A stretch of 64,000 nucleotides of DNA, taken from NCBI GenBank assembly GCA_937901025.1, contig CALCGR010000151.1, positions 8,580 to 72,579 of the forward strand, in the 5' to 3' direction. This document shows, one piece after another, positions 45,208-54,436 of the stretch; the first letter of the stretch is position 1; every line of letters begins with the position of its first letter. The DNA is from an uncultured Bacteroidales bacterium. Its GTDB lineage: Bacteria > Bacteroidota > Bacteroidia > Bacteroidales > Paludibacteraceae. A model generated the notes under the pieces. The model ran no database searches and was not told where the DNA came from. It saw nothing but the letters and a program-made list of their open reading frames with translations. The translations under genes and the position numbers were made by a program.

Positions 45208-47150
45208 CCCTACTCATTGCTCTGACCACATTATTACTCAATGCCGATTGGCGTTTCCATTTGGGTAACGCTGCCGATCCACAAAAGGACTTCGGTTGCG
45301 GAACGGAGTATTTCAATTACCTTACCAAAGCGGCGAGTATTCATAACGAAGGACCCTATGTCCCTTCCTTTAATGACTCCGCTTGGCAGGTGGTACAGAT
45401 TCCTCACGATTGGGCAACGACCCTGCCTCACGCGCCCGAAGCCAGCCATAGCCACGGTTACCAAACCATCGGTTATGCCTATCCCGAACATAGTGTAGGG
45501 TGGTATCGCAAGATGATTACGCTAGACACGGTGGATTATACAATTCCTCATCGCCTTATGTTTGAGGGAATTTTCCGCGATGCGCGCGTGTGGGTCAATG
45601 GGTTCTATGTAGGACATAACGAGAGCGGTTACCTTGGTGCTTCTTATACGATTACCGACTATCTGCACCCGGGCGAAAACCTTATTTGTGTGCGCGTGGA
45701 TGCAACCCTACAAGAGGGTTGGTTCTACGAAGGTGCAGGCATCTATCGCAATGTCTATCTAACGATAGGCGACAGACAACAGGCAAAAAAATCTCTCAAC
45801 TCTCAACTCTCAACTCTCAACTGCACACTTCACGGAGTGTGTCTCCACCAGGACCACGGCGGGGTAGGGATAGCCGTCCCGAAGGGACTGATGGAGTATC
45901 GACTCCGCAAACTCATGGCATTAGGCGTCAACGCCATTCGCACCGCCCACCATCCTGCCGCCCCCGACTTGTTGGACTTCTGCGACAGTCTCGGTATCTA
46001 TATCATTGAGGAGAACCGGTTGATGGGCGCCTCCGAACAGGATTATCTAGCCCTCCAACGGATGATAGAGCGCGATCAGCATCATCCGTCGATCATCCTC
46101 TGGAGCATCGGCAATGAGGAATGGGCATTGGAGTGGAACGGGACAGGCGAACGTATTGCCCGGACGATGACAAACTGGTGTCACGCACTCGATAGGACAC
46201 GGCTCGTCACCGTCGCCACCTCTTCCGGACCGGATATCGTGCGCGGAGTGGATATAGCGGGTTTCAATTACATGAGGCAAAACGACCTTGCCGGTTTCCA
46301 TGCGACTTATCCCGATCGACTCGCTATCATGACTGAGGAAACGACCGGCTGCGGTACGCGAGGCGTAGCCACATATAATGATGCTATTGAGAAGGGCTGG
46401 CAAAATGTGCTCGATAACGATTGGATACGAGGTATCTTTTATTGGACGGGGTTTGACTATAAGGGTGAACCTAATCCTGCCCAATGGCCTTCGGTTAGCA
46501 GTTTGTTTGGTGTACTCGATCTGTGCGGGTTTATGAAAGATGAAGCGTATTTCTTACAATCCGTTTGGACGGATAAACCGGTGTTACATATTCTTCCGCA
46601 TTGGAACCTGACAGGACAAGAAGGGGATAGCGTCACCGTGTGGGTATATTCGAATATGGACGAGGTTGAACTGCGTGTCAACGGCAAACGACTTGAACGT
46701 CAGCCGATGCCCAAGGTAGGACACCTCGAGTGGAAAACCATCTATCAACCCGGTTCTGTCGAAGCCATCGGTTATAAGAACGGACGCATCGCTAAACGAG
46801 AAAAAGTCTATACCGCCGGTCCGGCAACGCAAGTAAGTCTTGATACGGTCACCTATAGCGGTACCACAATTATGGATATCACTTTGCTTGATAAGAAAGG
46901 GCATTTCTGCCCAACCGCTTGCGACTCTGTTCAAGTGGAGTGGACACAACCCGTCCGCATCTTAGGCTACCATAACGGCAACCCTACTGCCCACCTCCAA
47001 ATGCCGGACACTAAACACCAAACACTAAACACTATAACAATCCCTGCCTTTAATGGCCATGCACAAATCATTTATGAAAATCTTCAATCTTCAATTAGCC
47101 CATCGGGTGATTATTCTAACAATATTCTTAGCGCTCGTATCATGCGCTAA
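45204..47150 (+). CDS. GH2 beta-galactosidase-like enzyme lacking the Ig-like linker domain
   Basis: 648 residues; short N-terminal signal. Jelly-roll domain (~10-195; HDWATTLPH, GIFRDARVWVNG, EGAGIYRNVYL), then directly the TIM barrel (LHGVCLHQDHGGVGIAVPK; acid/base Glu in WSIGNEEW; nucleophile Glu in MTEETTG), then C-terminal sandwich domains. The Ig-like domain of ~100 residues that normally joins jelly roll and barrel is missing. In its place are ~13 residues (AKKSLNSQLSTLNCT) encoded by a family A repeat at 45794. Family D words are near the 3' end. Activity may be altered. Confidence 0.85.
   Translation: MTLLIALTTLLLNADWRFHLGNAADPQKDFGCGTEYFNYLTKAASIHNEGPYVPSFNDSAWQVVQIPHDWATTLPHAPEASHSHGYQTIGYAYPEHSVGWYRKMITLDTVDYTIPHRLMFEGIFRDARVWVNGFYVGHNESGYLGASYTITDYLHPGENLICVRVDATLQEGWFYEGAGIYRNVYLTIGDRQQAKKSLNSQLSTLNCTLHGVCLHQDHGGVGIAVPKGLMEYRLRKLMALGVNAIRTAHHPAAPDLLDFCDSLGIYIIEENRLMGASEQDYLALQRMIERDQHHPSIILWSIGNEEWALEWNGTGERIARTMTNWCHALDRTRLVTVATSSGPDIVRGVDIAGFNYMRQNDLAGFHATYPDRLAIMTEETTGCGTRGVATYNDAIEKGWQNVLDNDWIRGIFYWTGFDYKGEPNPAQWPSVSSLFGVLDLCGFMKDEAYFLQSVWTDKPVLHILPHWNLTGQEGDSVTVWVYSNMDEVELRVNGKRLERQPMPKVGHLEWKTIYQPGSVEAIGYKNGRIAKREKVYTAGPATQVSLDTVTYSGTTIMDITLLDKKGHFCPTACDSVQVEWTQPVRILGYHNGNPTAHLQMPDTKHQTLNTITIPAFNGHAQIIYENLQSSISPSGDYSNNILSARIMR
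45794..45821. repeat. Interspersed 7-mer element, family A, at the GH2 domain junction (4 units)
   Basis: TCTCAAC four times without variation; encodes SLNSQLSTLN between jelly roll and catalytic barrel. Confidence 0.92.
47009..47036. repeat. Interspersed 7-mer element, family D, near the GH2 3' end (4 units)
   Basis: CACTAAA, CACCAAA, CACTAAA, CACTATA; encodes DTKHQTLNTIT. A further pair of AATCTTC words follows at 47079-47092, in the overlap with GH31. Confidence 0.85.
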
Positions 47151-49494
47151 GAACGAAGTCACAATTCGCGTTACTAACCCGACTGAGAATGGCCCTAGAA
47201 TAGTTCGTTTACAAGCCGTGAATGACAACACGATTCGTGTTACTTCTACCGCAGAAAATAAACTCCGCGACCGTAAGAGTCTTGTTGTAAAATGCACGAT
47301 GCACGATGCACGATGCACAGTTCACAATATCGGTGACACCGTTACCTTGCAAACCGCCACTATGGCGGTGAGCGTTGACCGCACCACCGGTCAAGTATGG
47401 GTCACTCGTCACGATGGTAAACTGCTACTCAAAGAGACAGTGGGTAGTCCTTATTTCACGCCTTATGAGTGTACACAAACGGACGTAAATAATAAAGATA
47501 TCACTTATAACGGCTGGACGTATGCCGTTACGTTTGATAACCTCTATAACGAAGAAGGTCTTTTTGGCCTTGGTCAACACCAATCGGACGAATGGAACTG
47601 GAAAGGACGCGATGAGGAACTCTATCAGTATAATACGAAGGTTTCGCTCCCGATCATCTTCTCAACCGAAGGTTATGGTCTGATGTTCGACACCTACAGC
47701 CTCAGTCGTTGGGGTAATCCCGAACCCTATAAGGCATTGGAAGACTTGTTTGTAGTGGATACTGTGGCTCGTCGTATAGACGCGAAGACGATTGTTTACG
47801 AAGGCACCATCACACCGCATAAGACCGGTGAATATCGATTCCTTCATTACTACTCCGGTTACCAACAACTCTTTATTGATGGGCAGCCTTTGAGCCCTAC
47901 TATTTGGAGGACGGCTTGGAATCCGAATGAGCGTAAATATCGTTATTACATGGAAGAGGGATGTAATTATCATATCCGTCTTACGTGGCAACCCGATGGC
48001 GATGTAGCTTATTGCTCTCTTACCGCCCATGCGCCTGAGACACCTGAGACGCACCAACAACTACGGTTTTGGTCGGAGATGAACCCCAACCTCGACTACT
48101 ATGTCTTTGCGGGCGAGAATATGGATAGTCTTATTCACTCTTACCGTAAGCTCACAGGTAAAGCGACCCTCATGCCTGATTGGGTATTAGGCTACTGGCA
48201 GTCGCGTGAACGCTATAAGACCCAAGACGAAATCGTTGATGCTCTGCGCGGCTTCCATTCACGTAATCTGCCCATTGATAATATCGTCATGGACTGGAAC
48301 TATTGGGAGCCTTCGCAATGGGGCGCTTTCACATTTGAGGATTCTCGTTTCCCTAACCCGCAAGCCATGATTGATACCATTCATGCTTTGGGTGCTCATA
48401 TAATGATCTCTTGCTGGCCTAAGTATTATCCGTTCACGGACCACTACCAAGAGATGTTTGCCAAAGGCTGGTTATATCCTCAATCGATTCGCGACTCGCT
48501 CATCGATTGGCTCGGGTTCCCGTATGCTTTCTATGATGCCTACAATCCGAAAGCCGGCAGACTCTTTTTTGAACAACTATGGGAGCACCTTGGCACGATG
48601 GGTATTGACGCGTGGTGGATGGACGCTTCCGAACCGAACATCAAAGACTGCACACCTATCGACTATCGCAAAGCCCTTTGCGGACCGACTTATCTCGGTT
48701 CATCGGACGAGTATTTTAATGCATATGCTTTGGTGAATGCGCAGTCTATATACGAAGGTTTGCAACGCAAAGGCGTACAGGATATTTTTCAACTCACTCG
48801 TAATGGTTTTCTTGGACAACAACGCTATTCCACCGCTACTTGGTCGGGCGATATCGGTACGCGTTGGGAAGACATGAAAGCGCAGATTACCGCCGGACAG
48901 AACTTCTCCGTGTCTGGTCTTCCATGGTGGAGTCAAGATATTGGTGGTTTCTCGGTAGAGAATCGTTATGCTGCGGCGCAATACGCTTTTGATGCTACCG
49001 GTATAGAGAATGCAGACCTTCAAGAGTGGCGCGAACTCAATGTTCGTTGGCACCAATGGGGTGTGTTCACACCTATTTATCGTAGTCACGGACAGTTCCC
49101 CTATCGCGAGCCATGGAATATCGCTCCAGAAGGACATCGCGCATACAAGGCAATAACTGCATGCCTCAACGAACGTTATAAACTGATGCCGTATCTAAAA
49201 GAGATGAATCGCCGTGTTAGCGAAGAGGATTACACTATCATGCGACCTCTCGCTATGGACTATCCTACAGACCCCAAAGCTGTGAACTGCGGTTGGCAGT
49301 ATATGTTTGGACCCGATATTATGGTTTGCCCGGTCTATAAGTATGGCGCTCGTGAGTGGAGCGTCTATTTTCCTGCCGGCACATGGTACGATTACTATAC
49401 CGGAGAACTCGTTTCTAAGGGCAATGAGACACGTATTGTTCCTGCCCCCTATGACCATAGCCCGATCTTTTTAAGAAATAAACAACAACTATAA
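47074..49494 (+). CDS. GH31 alpha-xylosidase-like enzyme with PA14 insert, lipoprotein
   Basis: About 806 residues from ATG 47074, which opens a lipoprotein signal (MKIFNLQLAHRVIILTIF then LALVSC); ATG 47053 is an alternative. GH31 barrel: nucleophile Asp in WWMDASEPN, acid/base Asp in TWSGDIGTRW, PWWSQDIGGF. A PA14-like domain (~240-330; ITPHKTGEYRFLHYYSGYQQLFIDG) is inserted before the barrel, as in alpha-xylosidases of xyloglucan loci. Removes alpha-xylose side chains. The start overlaps the GH2 3' end by 77 bases. A family B repeat encodes CTMHDARCTVHN near residue 75-85. Confidence 0.87.
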   Translation: MKIFNLQLAHRVIILTIFLALVSCAKNEVTIRVTNPTENGPRIVRLQAVNDNTIRVTSTAENKLRDRKSLVVKCTMHDARCTVHNIGDTVTLQTATMAVSVDRTTGQVWVTRHDGKLLLKETVGSPYFTPYECTQTDVNNKDITYNGWTYAVTFDNLYNEEGLFGLGQHQSDEWNWKGRDEELYQYNTKVSLPIIFSTEGYGLMFDTYSLSRWGNPEPYKALEDLFVVDTVARRIDAKTIVYEGTITPHKTGEYRFLHYYSGYQQLFIDGQPLSPTIWRTAWNPNERKYRYYMEEGCNYHIRLTWQPDGDVAYCSLTAHAPETPETHQQLRFWSEMNPNLDYYVFAGENMDSLIHSYRKLTGKATLMPDWVLGYWQSRERYKTQDEIVDALRGFHSRNLPIDNIVMDWNYWEPSQWGAFTFEDSRFPNPQAMIDTIHALGAHIMISCWPKYYPFTDHYQEMFAKGWLYPQSIRDSLIDWLGFPYAFYDAYNPKAGRLFFEQLWEHLGTMGIDAWWMDASEPNIKDCTPIDYRKALCGPTYLGSSDEYFNAYALVNAQSIYEGLQRKGVQDIFQLTRNGFLGQQRYSTATWSGDIGTRWEDMKAQITAGQNFSVSGLPWWSQDIGGFSVENRYAAAQYAFDATGIENADLQEWRELNVRWHQWGVFTPIYRSHGQFPYREPWNIAPEGHRAYKAITACLNERYKLMPYLKEMNRRVSEEDYTIMRPLAMDYPTDPKAVNCGWQYMFGPDIMVCPVYKYGAREWSVYFPAGTWYDYYTGELVSKGNETRIVPAPYDHSPIFLRNKQQL
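47295..47322. repeat. Interspersed 7-mer element, family B, inverted, inside GH31 (4 units)
   Basis: CACGATG, CACGATG, CACGATG, CACAGTT: the reverse complement of the CATCGTG words at 40918. Confidence 0.88.
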
Positions 49495-49517
49495 TTAACA
49501 ATTAAAAATCAACTATT

Positions 49518-50621
49518 ATGAAAAAGCTTTTTATTACTGCTTTAGCAGCACTGACACTAGTCGCTTGCGCCACCAAAGAAAACAATTTCAAGGTTCATCG
49601 TGGAACGAACCTCAGTCACTGGCTCTCTCAATCCGAAGTACGTGGAGAGGAACGTGCCAAACACATCCAAGAGGATGATATGGTTCGTCTCGAGTCCCTC
49701 GGGTTTGACTTTGTGCGTATCCCTATTGACGAAGTACAGATGTGGGACGAGGACGGCAATCAACTACCCGAAGCATGGGACTTACTCACCAACGGTATCG
49801 ACCTTGCTATCAAGCACAACCTGCGTGTAGTTGTGGATCTGCACATCATTCGCTCACACTATTTCAATGCCGAAAACGAGGATGGTCAATCCGCCAATAC
49901 CCTCTTTACTTCCGAGGCTTCGCAACAAAGGCTCATCGACATGTGGTATGAACTGAGCGAGGTGCTACGCCACTATAGTGTAGATTCTGTGGCATACGAG
50001 TTCATGAACGAACCTGTAGCTCCTGAGCACGAACAATGGAATCAACTGATTGCGAAGGTTCATAAAGCGTTGCGCGAAGTAGAGCCTCAACGGACACTCG
50101 TCATCGGTTCTAACTTATGGCAAGGAGTAGGGACTTTTCAATATTTGAAGGTTCCCGAGAACGATAAGAACATCATCCTCTCTTTCCATTTCTATGAGCC
50201 GATGGTACTGACCCATTATAACACTTGGTGGAATCCCATCCGTTTCTATACCGGTGACGTCCATTACCCGGGACAACTCATCTCTGACGAGGATTGGAAT
50301 GCTTGTCCGGACGAGGTCAAACCAACCGTAGCCGATTATCATCAAGAGTGGAACGAGGAAGTGCTCTATCAACGAATGAAACAGGCTATTGATGTGGCTG
50401 ATTCGTTGGGTTTGCAACTCTTCTGTGGTGAATGGGGTGTTTATGAGAATGTCGATCGTGATTGGGCGTATGCTTGGACGCGCGATATGATTAAAGTTTT
50501 TAACCGCTTTAATGTGGCTTGGTGCACTTGGTGTTACGATGCCGATTTCGGCTTCTATGACCAGTTCAAAGAGGACTATAAAGATCGTGAACTTATCAAT
50601 ATCTTAATGGAAAAAGAATAA
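49518..50621 (+). CDS. GH5 cellulase-like lipoprotein
   Basis: 367 residues; lipobox LVACATK. GH5 barrel: [30 protein letters not shown], acid/base Glu in [10 protein letters not shown], nucleophile Glu in [10 protein letters not shown]. Acts on beta-1,4-glucan or glucomannan (subfamily not assigned). The stop TAA shares a base with the ATG of the mannosyl-glucose phosphorylase gene (TAATG at 50619-50623), linking it to the glucomannan pathway. Confidence 0.87.
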   Translation: MKKLFITALAALTLVACATKENNFKVHRGTNLSHWLSQSEVRGEERAKHIQEDDMVRLESLGFDFVRIPIDEVQMWDEDGNQLPEAWDLLTNGIDLAIKHNLRVVVDLHIIRSHYFNAENEDGQSANTLFTSEASQQRLIDMWYELSEVLRHYSVDSVAYEFMNEPVAPEHEQWNQLIAKVHKALREVEPQRTLVIGSNLWQGVGTFQYLKVPENDKNIILSFHFYEPMVLTHYNTWWNPIRFYTGDVHYPGQLISDEDWNACPDEVKPTVADYHQEWNEEVLYQRMKQAIDVADSLGLQLFCGEWGVYENVDRDWAYAWTRDMIKVFNRFNVAWCTWCYDADFGFYDQFKEDYKDRELINILMEKE

Positions 50622-51781
50622 TGACTTTTATTGAACGCAAACAATGGCTTGAGCAGCAGCACGCTGCGCTTATTAATCGCCCAAACGAGGCACAGCCCTC
50701 ATTCAGCGGTATTTATACGCGTTATAAATATCCTGTACTCACCGACGAACATGCGCCCCTGACGTGGCGCTTCGACTTCAACGAGCAGCGTAACCCTTTC
50801 CTCATGGAACGTATCGGCGTTCACGCGGCTTTTAATGCGGGCGCTATCTACCTCAATGGTAAATACTACGTCGTGGCTCGCGTCGAAGGTAACGACCGCA
50901 AGTCGTTCTTCGCAGTTGCTGAGTCCGATAATGGTATTGATGGCTTCCGCTTTTGGCCGGAACCTATTGTAATGCCAGAGTTCGGTGAACCCGCTACGAA
51001 TATCTATGATATGCGTCTCACCAAACACGAGGACGGATGGATATATGGTCTTTTCTGTGTGGAAAGACACGATGACTCGCAACCCAATGACCTCAGTGCC
51101 GCTACCGCCGCTTGCGGTATCGCTCGTACTCACGACCTCAAGACTTGGGAACGGCTGCCCGACCTCATTGCCTCAACCCAACAGCGCAACGTCGTCCTCC
51201 ATCCTGAGTTTGTCAATGGTAAGTATGCCCTCTATACCCGTCCGCAGGACGGCTTCATCGATACCGGTAAAGGCGGAGGAATAGGGTGGGCATTAGTGGA
51301 CGATATCACCCATGCTGAAATAAAAGAGGAGACCATCATCGATCATCGTTATTACCATACGATAAAAGAAGTGAAGAACGGCGAAGGACCGCATCCTATC
51401 AAAACCCTGCAAGGGTGGCTTCACCTTGCCCACGGCGTACGCGGTTGCGCTTCAGGCTTACGCTATGTGCTATACCTCTATATGACCGCTCTTGATGAGC
51501 CTTGGAAACCCATCGCTCAACCCGGAGGGTTCTTTATGGCCCCCGAAAAGGAAGAGTATATCGGCGATGTGATGAACGTGTTGTTCTCCAATGGTTGGAT
51601 AGTAAACGAAAAAGGCGAAGTATTCATCTACTACGCCTCCTCGGATACCCGGTTACATGTAGCCACCACTACGGTGAACCAACTTGTAGATTATTGTTTA
51701 CACACACCTGCCGATGGCTTTACTACCGGTGCCAGCGTAAAAGCGATACGTAATCTTATCGCTTCAAATACGGTGCAATAA
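50621..51781 (+). CDS. GH130 beta-1,4-mannosyl-glucose phosphorylase
   Basis: 386 residues, no signal peptide. GH130 five-bladed propeller with [31 protein letters not shown] (catalytic Asp region), [30 protein letters not shown]. Phosphorolyses mannosyl-glucose to mannose-1-phosphate and glucose in the cytoplasm. With the 2-epimerase at 37357 and the GH26/GH5 mannanases this is the established Bacteroides-type mannan route. Last gene of the operon; its final 26 bases overlap the 3' end of gmk on the other strand. Confidence 0.93.
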   Translation: MTFIERKQWLEQQHAALINRPNEAQPSFSGIYTRYKYPVLTDEHAPLTWRFDFNEQRNPFLMERIGVHAAFNAGAIYLNGKYYVVARVEGNDRKSFFAVAESDNGIDGFRFWPEPIVMPEFGEPATNIYDMRLTKHEDGWIYGLFCVERHDDSQPNDLSAATAACGIARTHDLKTWERLPDLIASTQQRNVVLHPEFVNGKYALYTRPQDGFIDTGKGGGIGWALVDDITHAEIKEETIIDHRYYHTIKEVKNGEGPHPIKTLQGWLHLAHGVRGCASGLRYVLYLYMTALDEPWKPIAQPGGFFMAPEKEEYIGDVMNVLFSNGWIVNEKGEVFIYYASSDTRLHVATTTVNQLVDYCLHTPADGFTTGASVKAIRNLIASNTVQ

Positions 51782-52316
51782 GCTCATCCAACTGCTGAAA
51801 AGCACGGGTGAGGTCGTCGTTGATGAGTTGTACATCAAACGCCTTAGCGTCTGCCATCTCAATGGTGGCTTTCGCGAGGCGTTTTTGTATCATCTCCTCC
51901 GAGGTGTCGCCACGGCTATGCAAGCGTCGAGACAATTCGTCTATACTCGGCGGGCATACAAAGATAGATAGCGCTTTATCCCCGAAGATTTGTTCGAGGT
52001 GAATACCGCCCTTGACATCGACATCAAAGATAGGGATGGCACCTTTACTCTCTATGCGGTCAATCTCTGAATAGAGGGTACCATAATAAAGTCCTTCGTA
52101 TACTTGTTCGTGCTCGATGAAGGCTCCTTCCTGTATCTTTTGTTCAAACGCTTCACGGGAGATGAAGTAGTATTCGCGACCGTCCACTTCCTGTCCGCGT
52201 GGAGGACGCGTAGTGCAGGATACGGAGAGTTCAAAACGTCCGGGATAGGTAGATAGTAAATGTCGTACCATAGTGGATTTCCCGCTACCACTAGGTGCAC
52301 AAATAATGATTAGCAT
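51756..52316 (-). CDS. gmk: Guanylate kinase
   Basis: 186 residues. P-loop APSGSGKST at ~7-15, [20 protein letters not shown] for GMP binding, then DVDVKGG. Converts GMP to GDP. Starts one base after the stop of the GH51 gene, so it is the last gene of the minus-strand operon. Convergent and overlapping with GH130 by 26 bases, with no visible terminator between them. Confidence 0.96.
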   Translation of the reverse strand: MLIIICAPSGSGKSTMVRHLLSTYPGRFELSVSCTTRPPRGQEVDGREYYFISREAFEQKIQEGAFIEHEQVYEGLYYGTLYSEIDRIESKGAIPIFDVDVKGGIHLEQIFGDKALSIFVCPPSIDELSRRLHSRGDTSEEMIQKRLAKATIEMADAKAFDVQLINDDLTRAFQQLDELIAPYLKR

Positions 52317-52317
52317 A

Positions 52318-53835
52318 CTAAAACTCTAACATAACGATACTATAAGCCGGCAAAGTAATGGAAAGACCTTTATAGTTCTTGAAAGTTCTAGGTTCTACTG
52401 CGTTTGGTTGATCAAACGTATTTGTGGTGTGTATATCCTCTGCGGTCAGCACTTGAGCCGATTTAATCTTACCTTGGATACCTCGTAGTGTCACCGTCTG
52501 CGTCTTCTTGATGTCCGTATTGATGAGGGCCACGTGTGTTCGACCTTCTTTTTTAGAAGCAGTAACTGCTATAGCGGGTACTTGTCCGTCGGGTAAGTTA
52601 GTAAACGAATTATTTTCTATTGTCGTCGGAATCCATGTGGCATCTTTGTGTACCTTAAACATGTTAAACACGTGATATGTAGGGGTCAAAAGCATGCGCT
52701 CTCCTTCGGTGAGAATCATTGCTTGTAATACGTTTATGGCTTGGGCGATATTCGCCATTGTAATGCGATAACTGTATTGATGGAAAATAGAGAACGATAA
52801 TGCCGCTACTAATGCATCACGCATGGTGGCTTGTTGATAGAGGTGACCAGGATTAGTGCCGGGTTCTACATCGTACCACGTCCCCCATTCATCTATGATG
52901 AGATCAATATGTCGCGCTGTATCGTAACGGTCCATAATAGCAATCGTTCGATTAATAAAATCCTCTATTTGGAGAGCTTTGAGTAGTGTTGTATAATATT
53001 CATTTTCGTCAAACATTGTGGACGAACCATGATGGTTCCAGTCTTGAGGAACGGTGTAGTAATGTAGCGAATAACCATCCATCATCGTTCCCACTTTTCG
53101 CATCAGGGTTTCTGTCCAATCATAATCGCCTGTCACTCCTCCGCAAGCCACTTTGTATAGGTGACCATTATAATTACGCGTATAGGTAGAGTAACGACGG
53201 AAGAGATCACTATAATAATCGGCGGTCATGTTGCCTCCGCAACCCCAAGCTTCGTTACCAATACCGAGGTATCGAACATCCCATGCGTTTTCGCGTCCGT
53301 TACTGCGACGCAGATTAACGATAGTGCTTTGGCTATTAGAAGTCATGTATTCCACCCATTTGGCTAACTCTTCTGGGGTGCCACTACCAATGTTTCCGCT
53401 GATATAAGGTTTCGCTCCCACCATCTCGCAGAAATTGAGGAACTCATGCGTGCCGAAACTATTATCCTCCATCGTTCCTCCCCAGTTGTTGTTGCTTATG
53501 AGTGTACGTTGTTCTTGAGGTCCAATGCCGTCCATCCAATGATAGTCATCTGCAAAACATCCTCCCGGCCAACGCAAAACGGGTATCTCTAATGTACGTA
53601 ATGCCTCTATTACATCTAACCGATAACCATCTTGATTAGGAATGGTCGAGTTTGGACCGACCCATATTCCTTCGTAAATACAGCGACCTAGATGCTCTGA
53701 AAACTGACCATAGATGTCCGCTGCAATTGTTTGATTAGATGAGGGTTGAAGGGTGACAACGACTTGAGCTTGTGTCTCAAAACAACTCGAAATGATGATG
53801 CATGAGATTAGAAAGGAATAAATTGACTGTTTCAT
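52318..53835 (-). CDS. GH51 alpha-L-arabinofuranosidase, secreted
   Basis: 505 residues with a signal peptide (MKQSIYSFLISCIIISSCFETQAQ; possibly a lipoprotein). GH51 signatures: AADIYGQFSEHLGRCIYEGIW, RWPGGCFADDYHW, acid/base Glu in LGIGNEAWGCGG, nucleophile Glu in IIDEWGTWYD. Removes arabinose from arabinoxylan. It lies among housekeeping genes on the strand opposite to the hemicellulose operon, 31 bases after the Usp-like gene and one base before gmk; no promoter of the usual form precedes it. Confidence 0.94.
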   Translation of the reverse strand: MKQSIYSFLISCIIISSCFETQAQVVVTLQPSSNQTIAADIYGQFSEHLGRCIYEGIWVGPNSTIPNQDGYRLDVIEALRTLEIPVLRWPGGCFADDYHWMDGIGPQEQRTLISNNNWGGTMEDNSFGTHEFLNFCEMVGAKPYISGNIGSGTPEELAKWVEYMTSNSQSTIVNLRRSNGRENAWDVRYLGIGNEAWGCGGNMTADYYSDLFRRYSTYTRNYNGHLYKVACGGVTGDYDWTETLMRKVGTMMDGYSLHYYTVPQDWNHHGSSTMFDENEYYTTLLKALQIEDFINRTIAIMDRYDTARHIDLIIDEWGTWYDVEPGTNPGHLYQQATMRDALVAALSFSIFHQYSYRITMANIAQAINVLQAMILTEGERMLLTPTYHVFNMFKVHKDATWIPTTIENNSFTNLPDGQVPAIAVTASKKEGRTHVALINTDIKKTQTVTLRGIQGKIKSAQVLTAEDIHTTNTFDQPNAVEPRTFKNYKGLSITLPAYSIVMLEF

Positions 53836-53866
53836 AATAAATAATAGTGATTGATATTTTTAGTGT

Positions 53867-54436
53867 TTAGTCGCATAGGGAAAAGAGATCGGCACGAGGG
53901 TTGATGAGCATCACGGGAACCTGACTACGCGCGATGGCGTGCCGTTCGGGCGGACCGAAAATCAGGTCGTCCAGCCCATATTCCCTACTCGCCGTCAAGA
54001 TCAGCAGGTCGTTTTTCCATTCAGCTTGCCGCTCGACCGCCTCTTTGGATAAGTTAAAACTATTTTTCTTAGCCTGCAAGACGCGGTAGCGTATCGGTTC
54101 TCCGGTGCGCTGCTTGACCGCCTCTATATGGGTGATAATCTTATCGAGGTTCTGCTTGGCCTTGGTACCATAATCGTTCGCCGGGAGCAACAATATCTCC
54201 GCTCCCGTCTTACGCGCCAGGTAGGTGCAGATCTCCGATTTATAAACCTCCTCTTCGAGGAAGGAGACGGGGACGAGGATATGGGAGTAGAGGGGTAGGG
54301 GAGTAGAGGAGTAGGGTAGATTCATTGTATCCGTGATGAACACATACGGACGACGCTCGTCGCGACACTCGTTGAGGTGCCGCTGGATAATCGACGAGCG
54401 ATTCAGACAGTGAATATATCGTATATCCTCATCCAT
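53867..54436 (-). CDS. UspA-like nucleotide-binding stress protein
   Basis: 189 residues. The C-terminal ~140 residues have the universal stress protein pattern (HILVPVSFLEEE, KTGAEILLLPAND, NDLLILTASREYGLDDLIFGPPERHAIARSQVPVMLI). The N-terminus looks like the end of another Usp-like lobe. A family C repeat encodes PYSSTPLPLYS at about residues 40-50, right between the two parts. The start overlaps the end of cstA by eight bases. Confidence 0.7.
   Translation of the reverse strand: MDEDIRYIHCLNRSSIIQRHLNECRDERRPYVFITDTMNLPYSSTPLPLYSHILVPVSFLEEEVYKSEICTYLARKTGAEILLLPANDYGTKAKQNLDKIITHIEAVKQRTGEPIRYRVLQAKKNSFNLSKEAVERQAEWKNDLLILTASREYGLDDLIFGPPERHAIARSQVPVMLINPRADLFSLCD
54286..54317. repeat. 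Interspersed 8-mer element, family C, inside the Usp-like gene (4 units)
   Basis: AGTAGAGG, GGTAGGGG, AGTAGAGG, AGTAGGGT. With three preceding G this 35-base stretch is identical to 56231-56265 in dapA. Confidence 0.92.

Noticed and set aside
48029..48047. CCTGAGACA/CCTGAGACG doublet in GH31 as another repeat element
   Set aside because: Only two units, and the encoded APETPETH is a plausible native linker after the PA14 domain.
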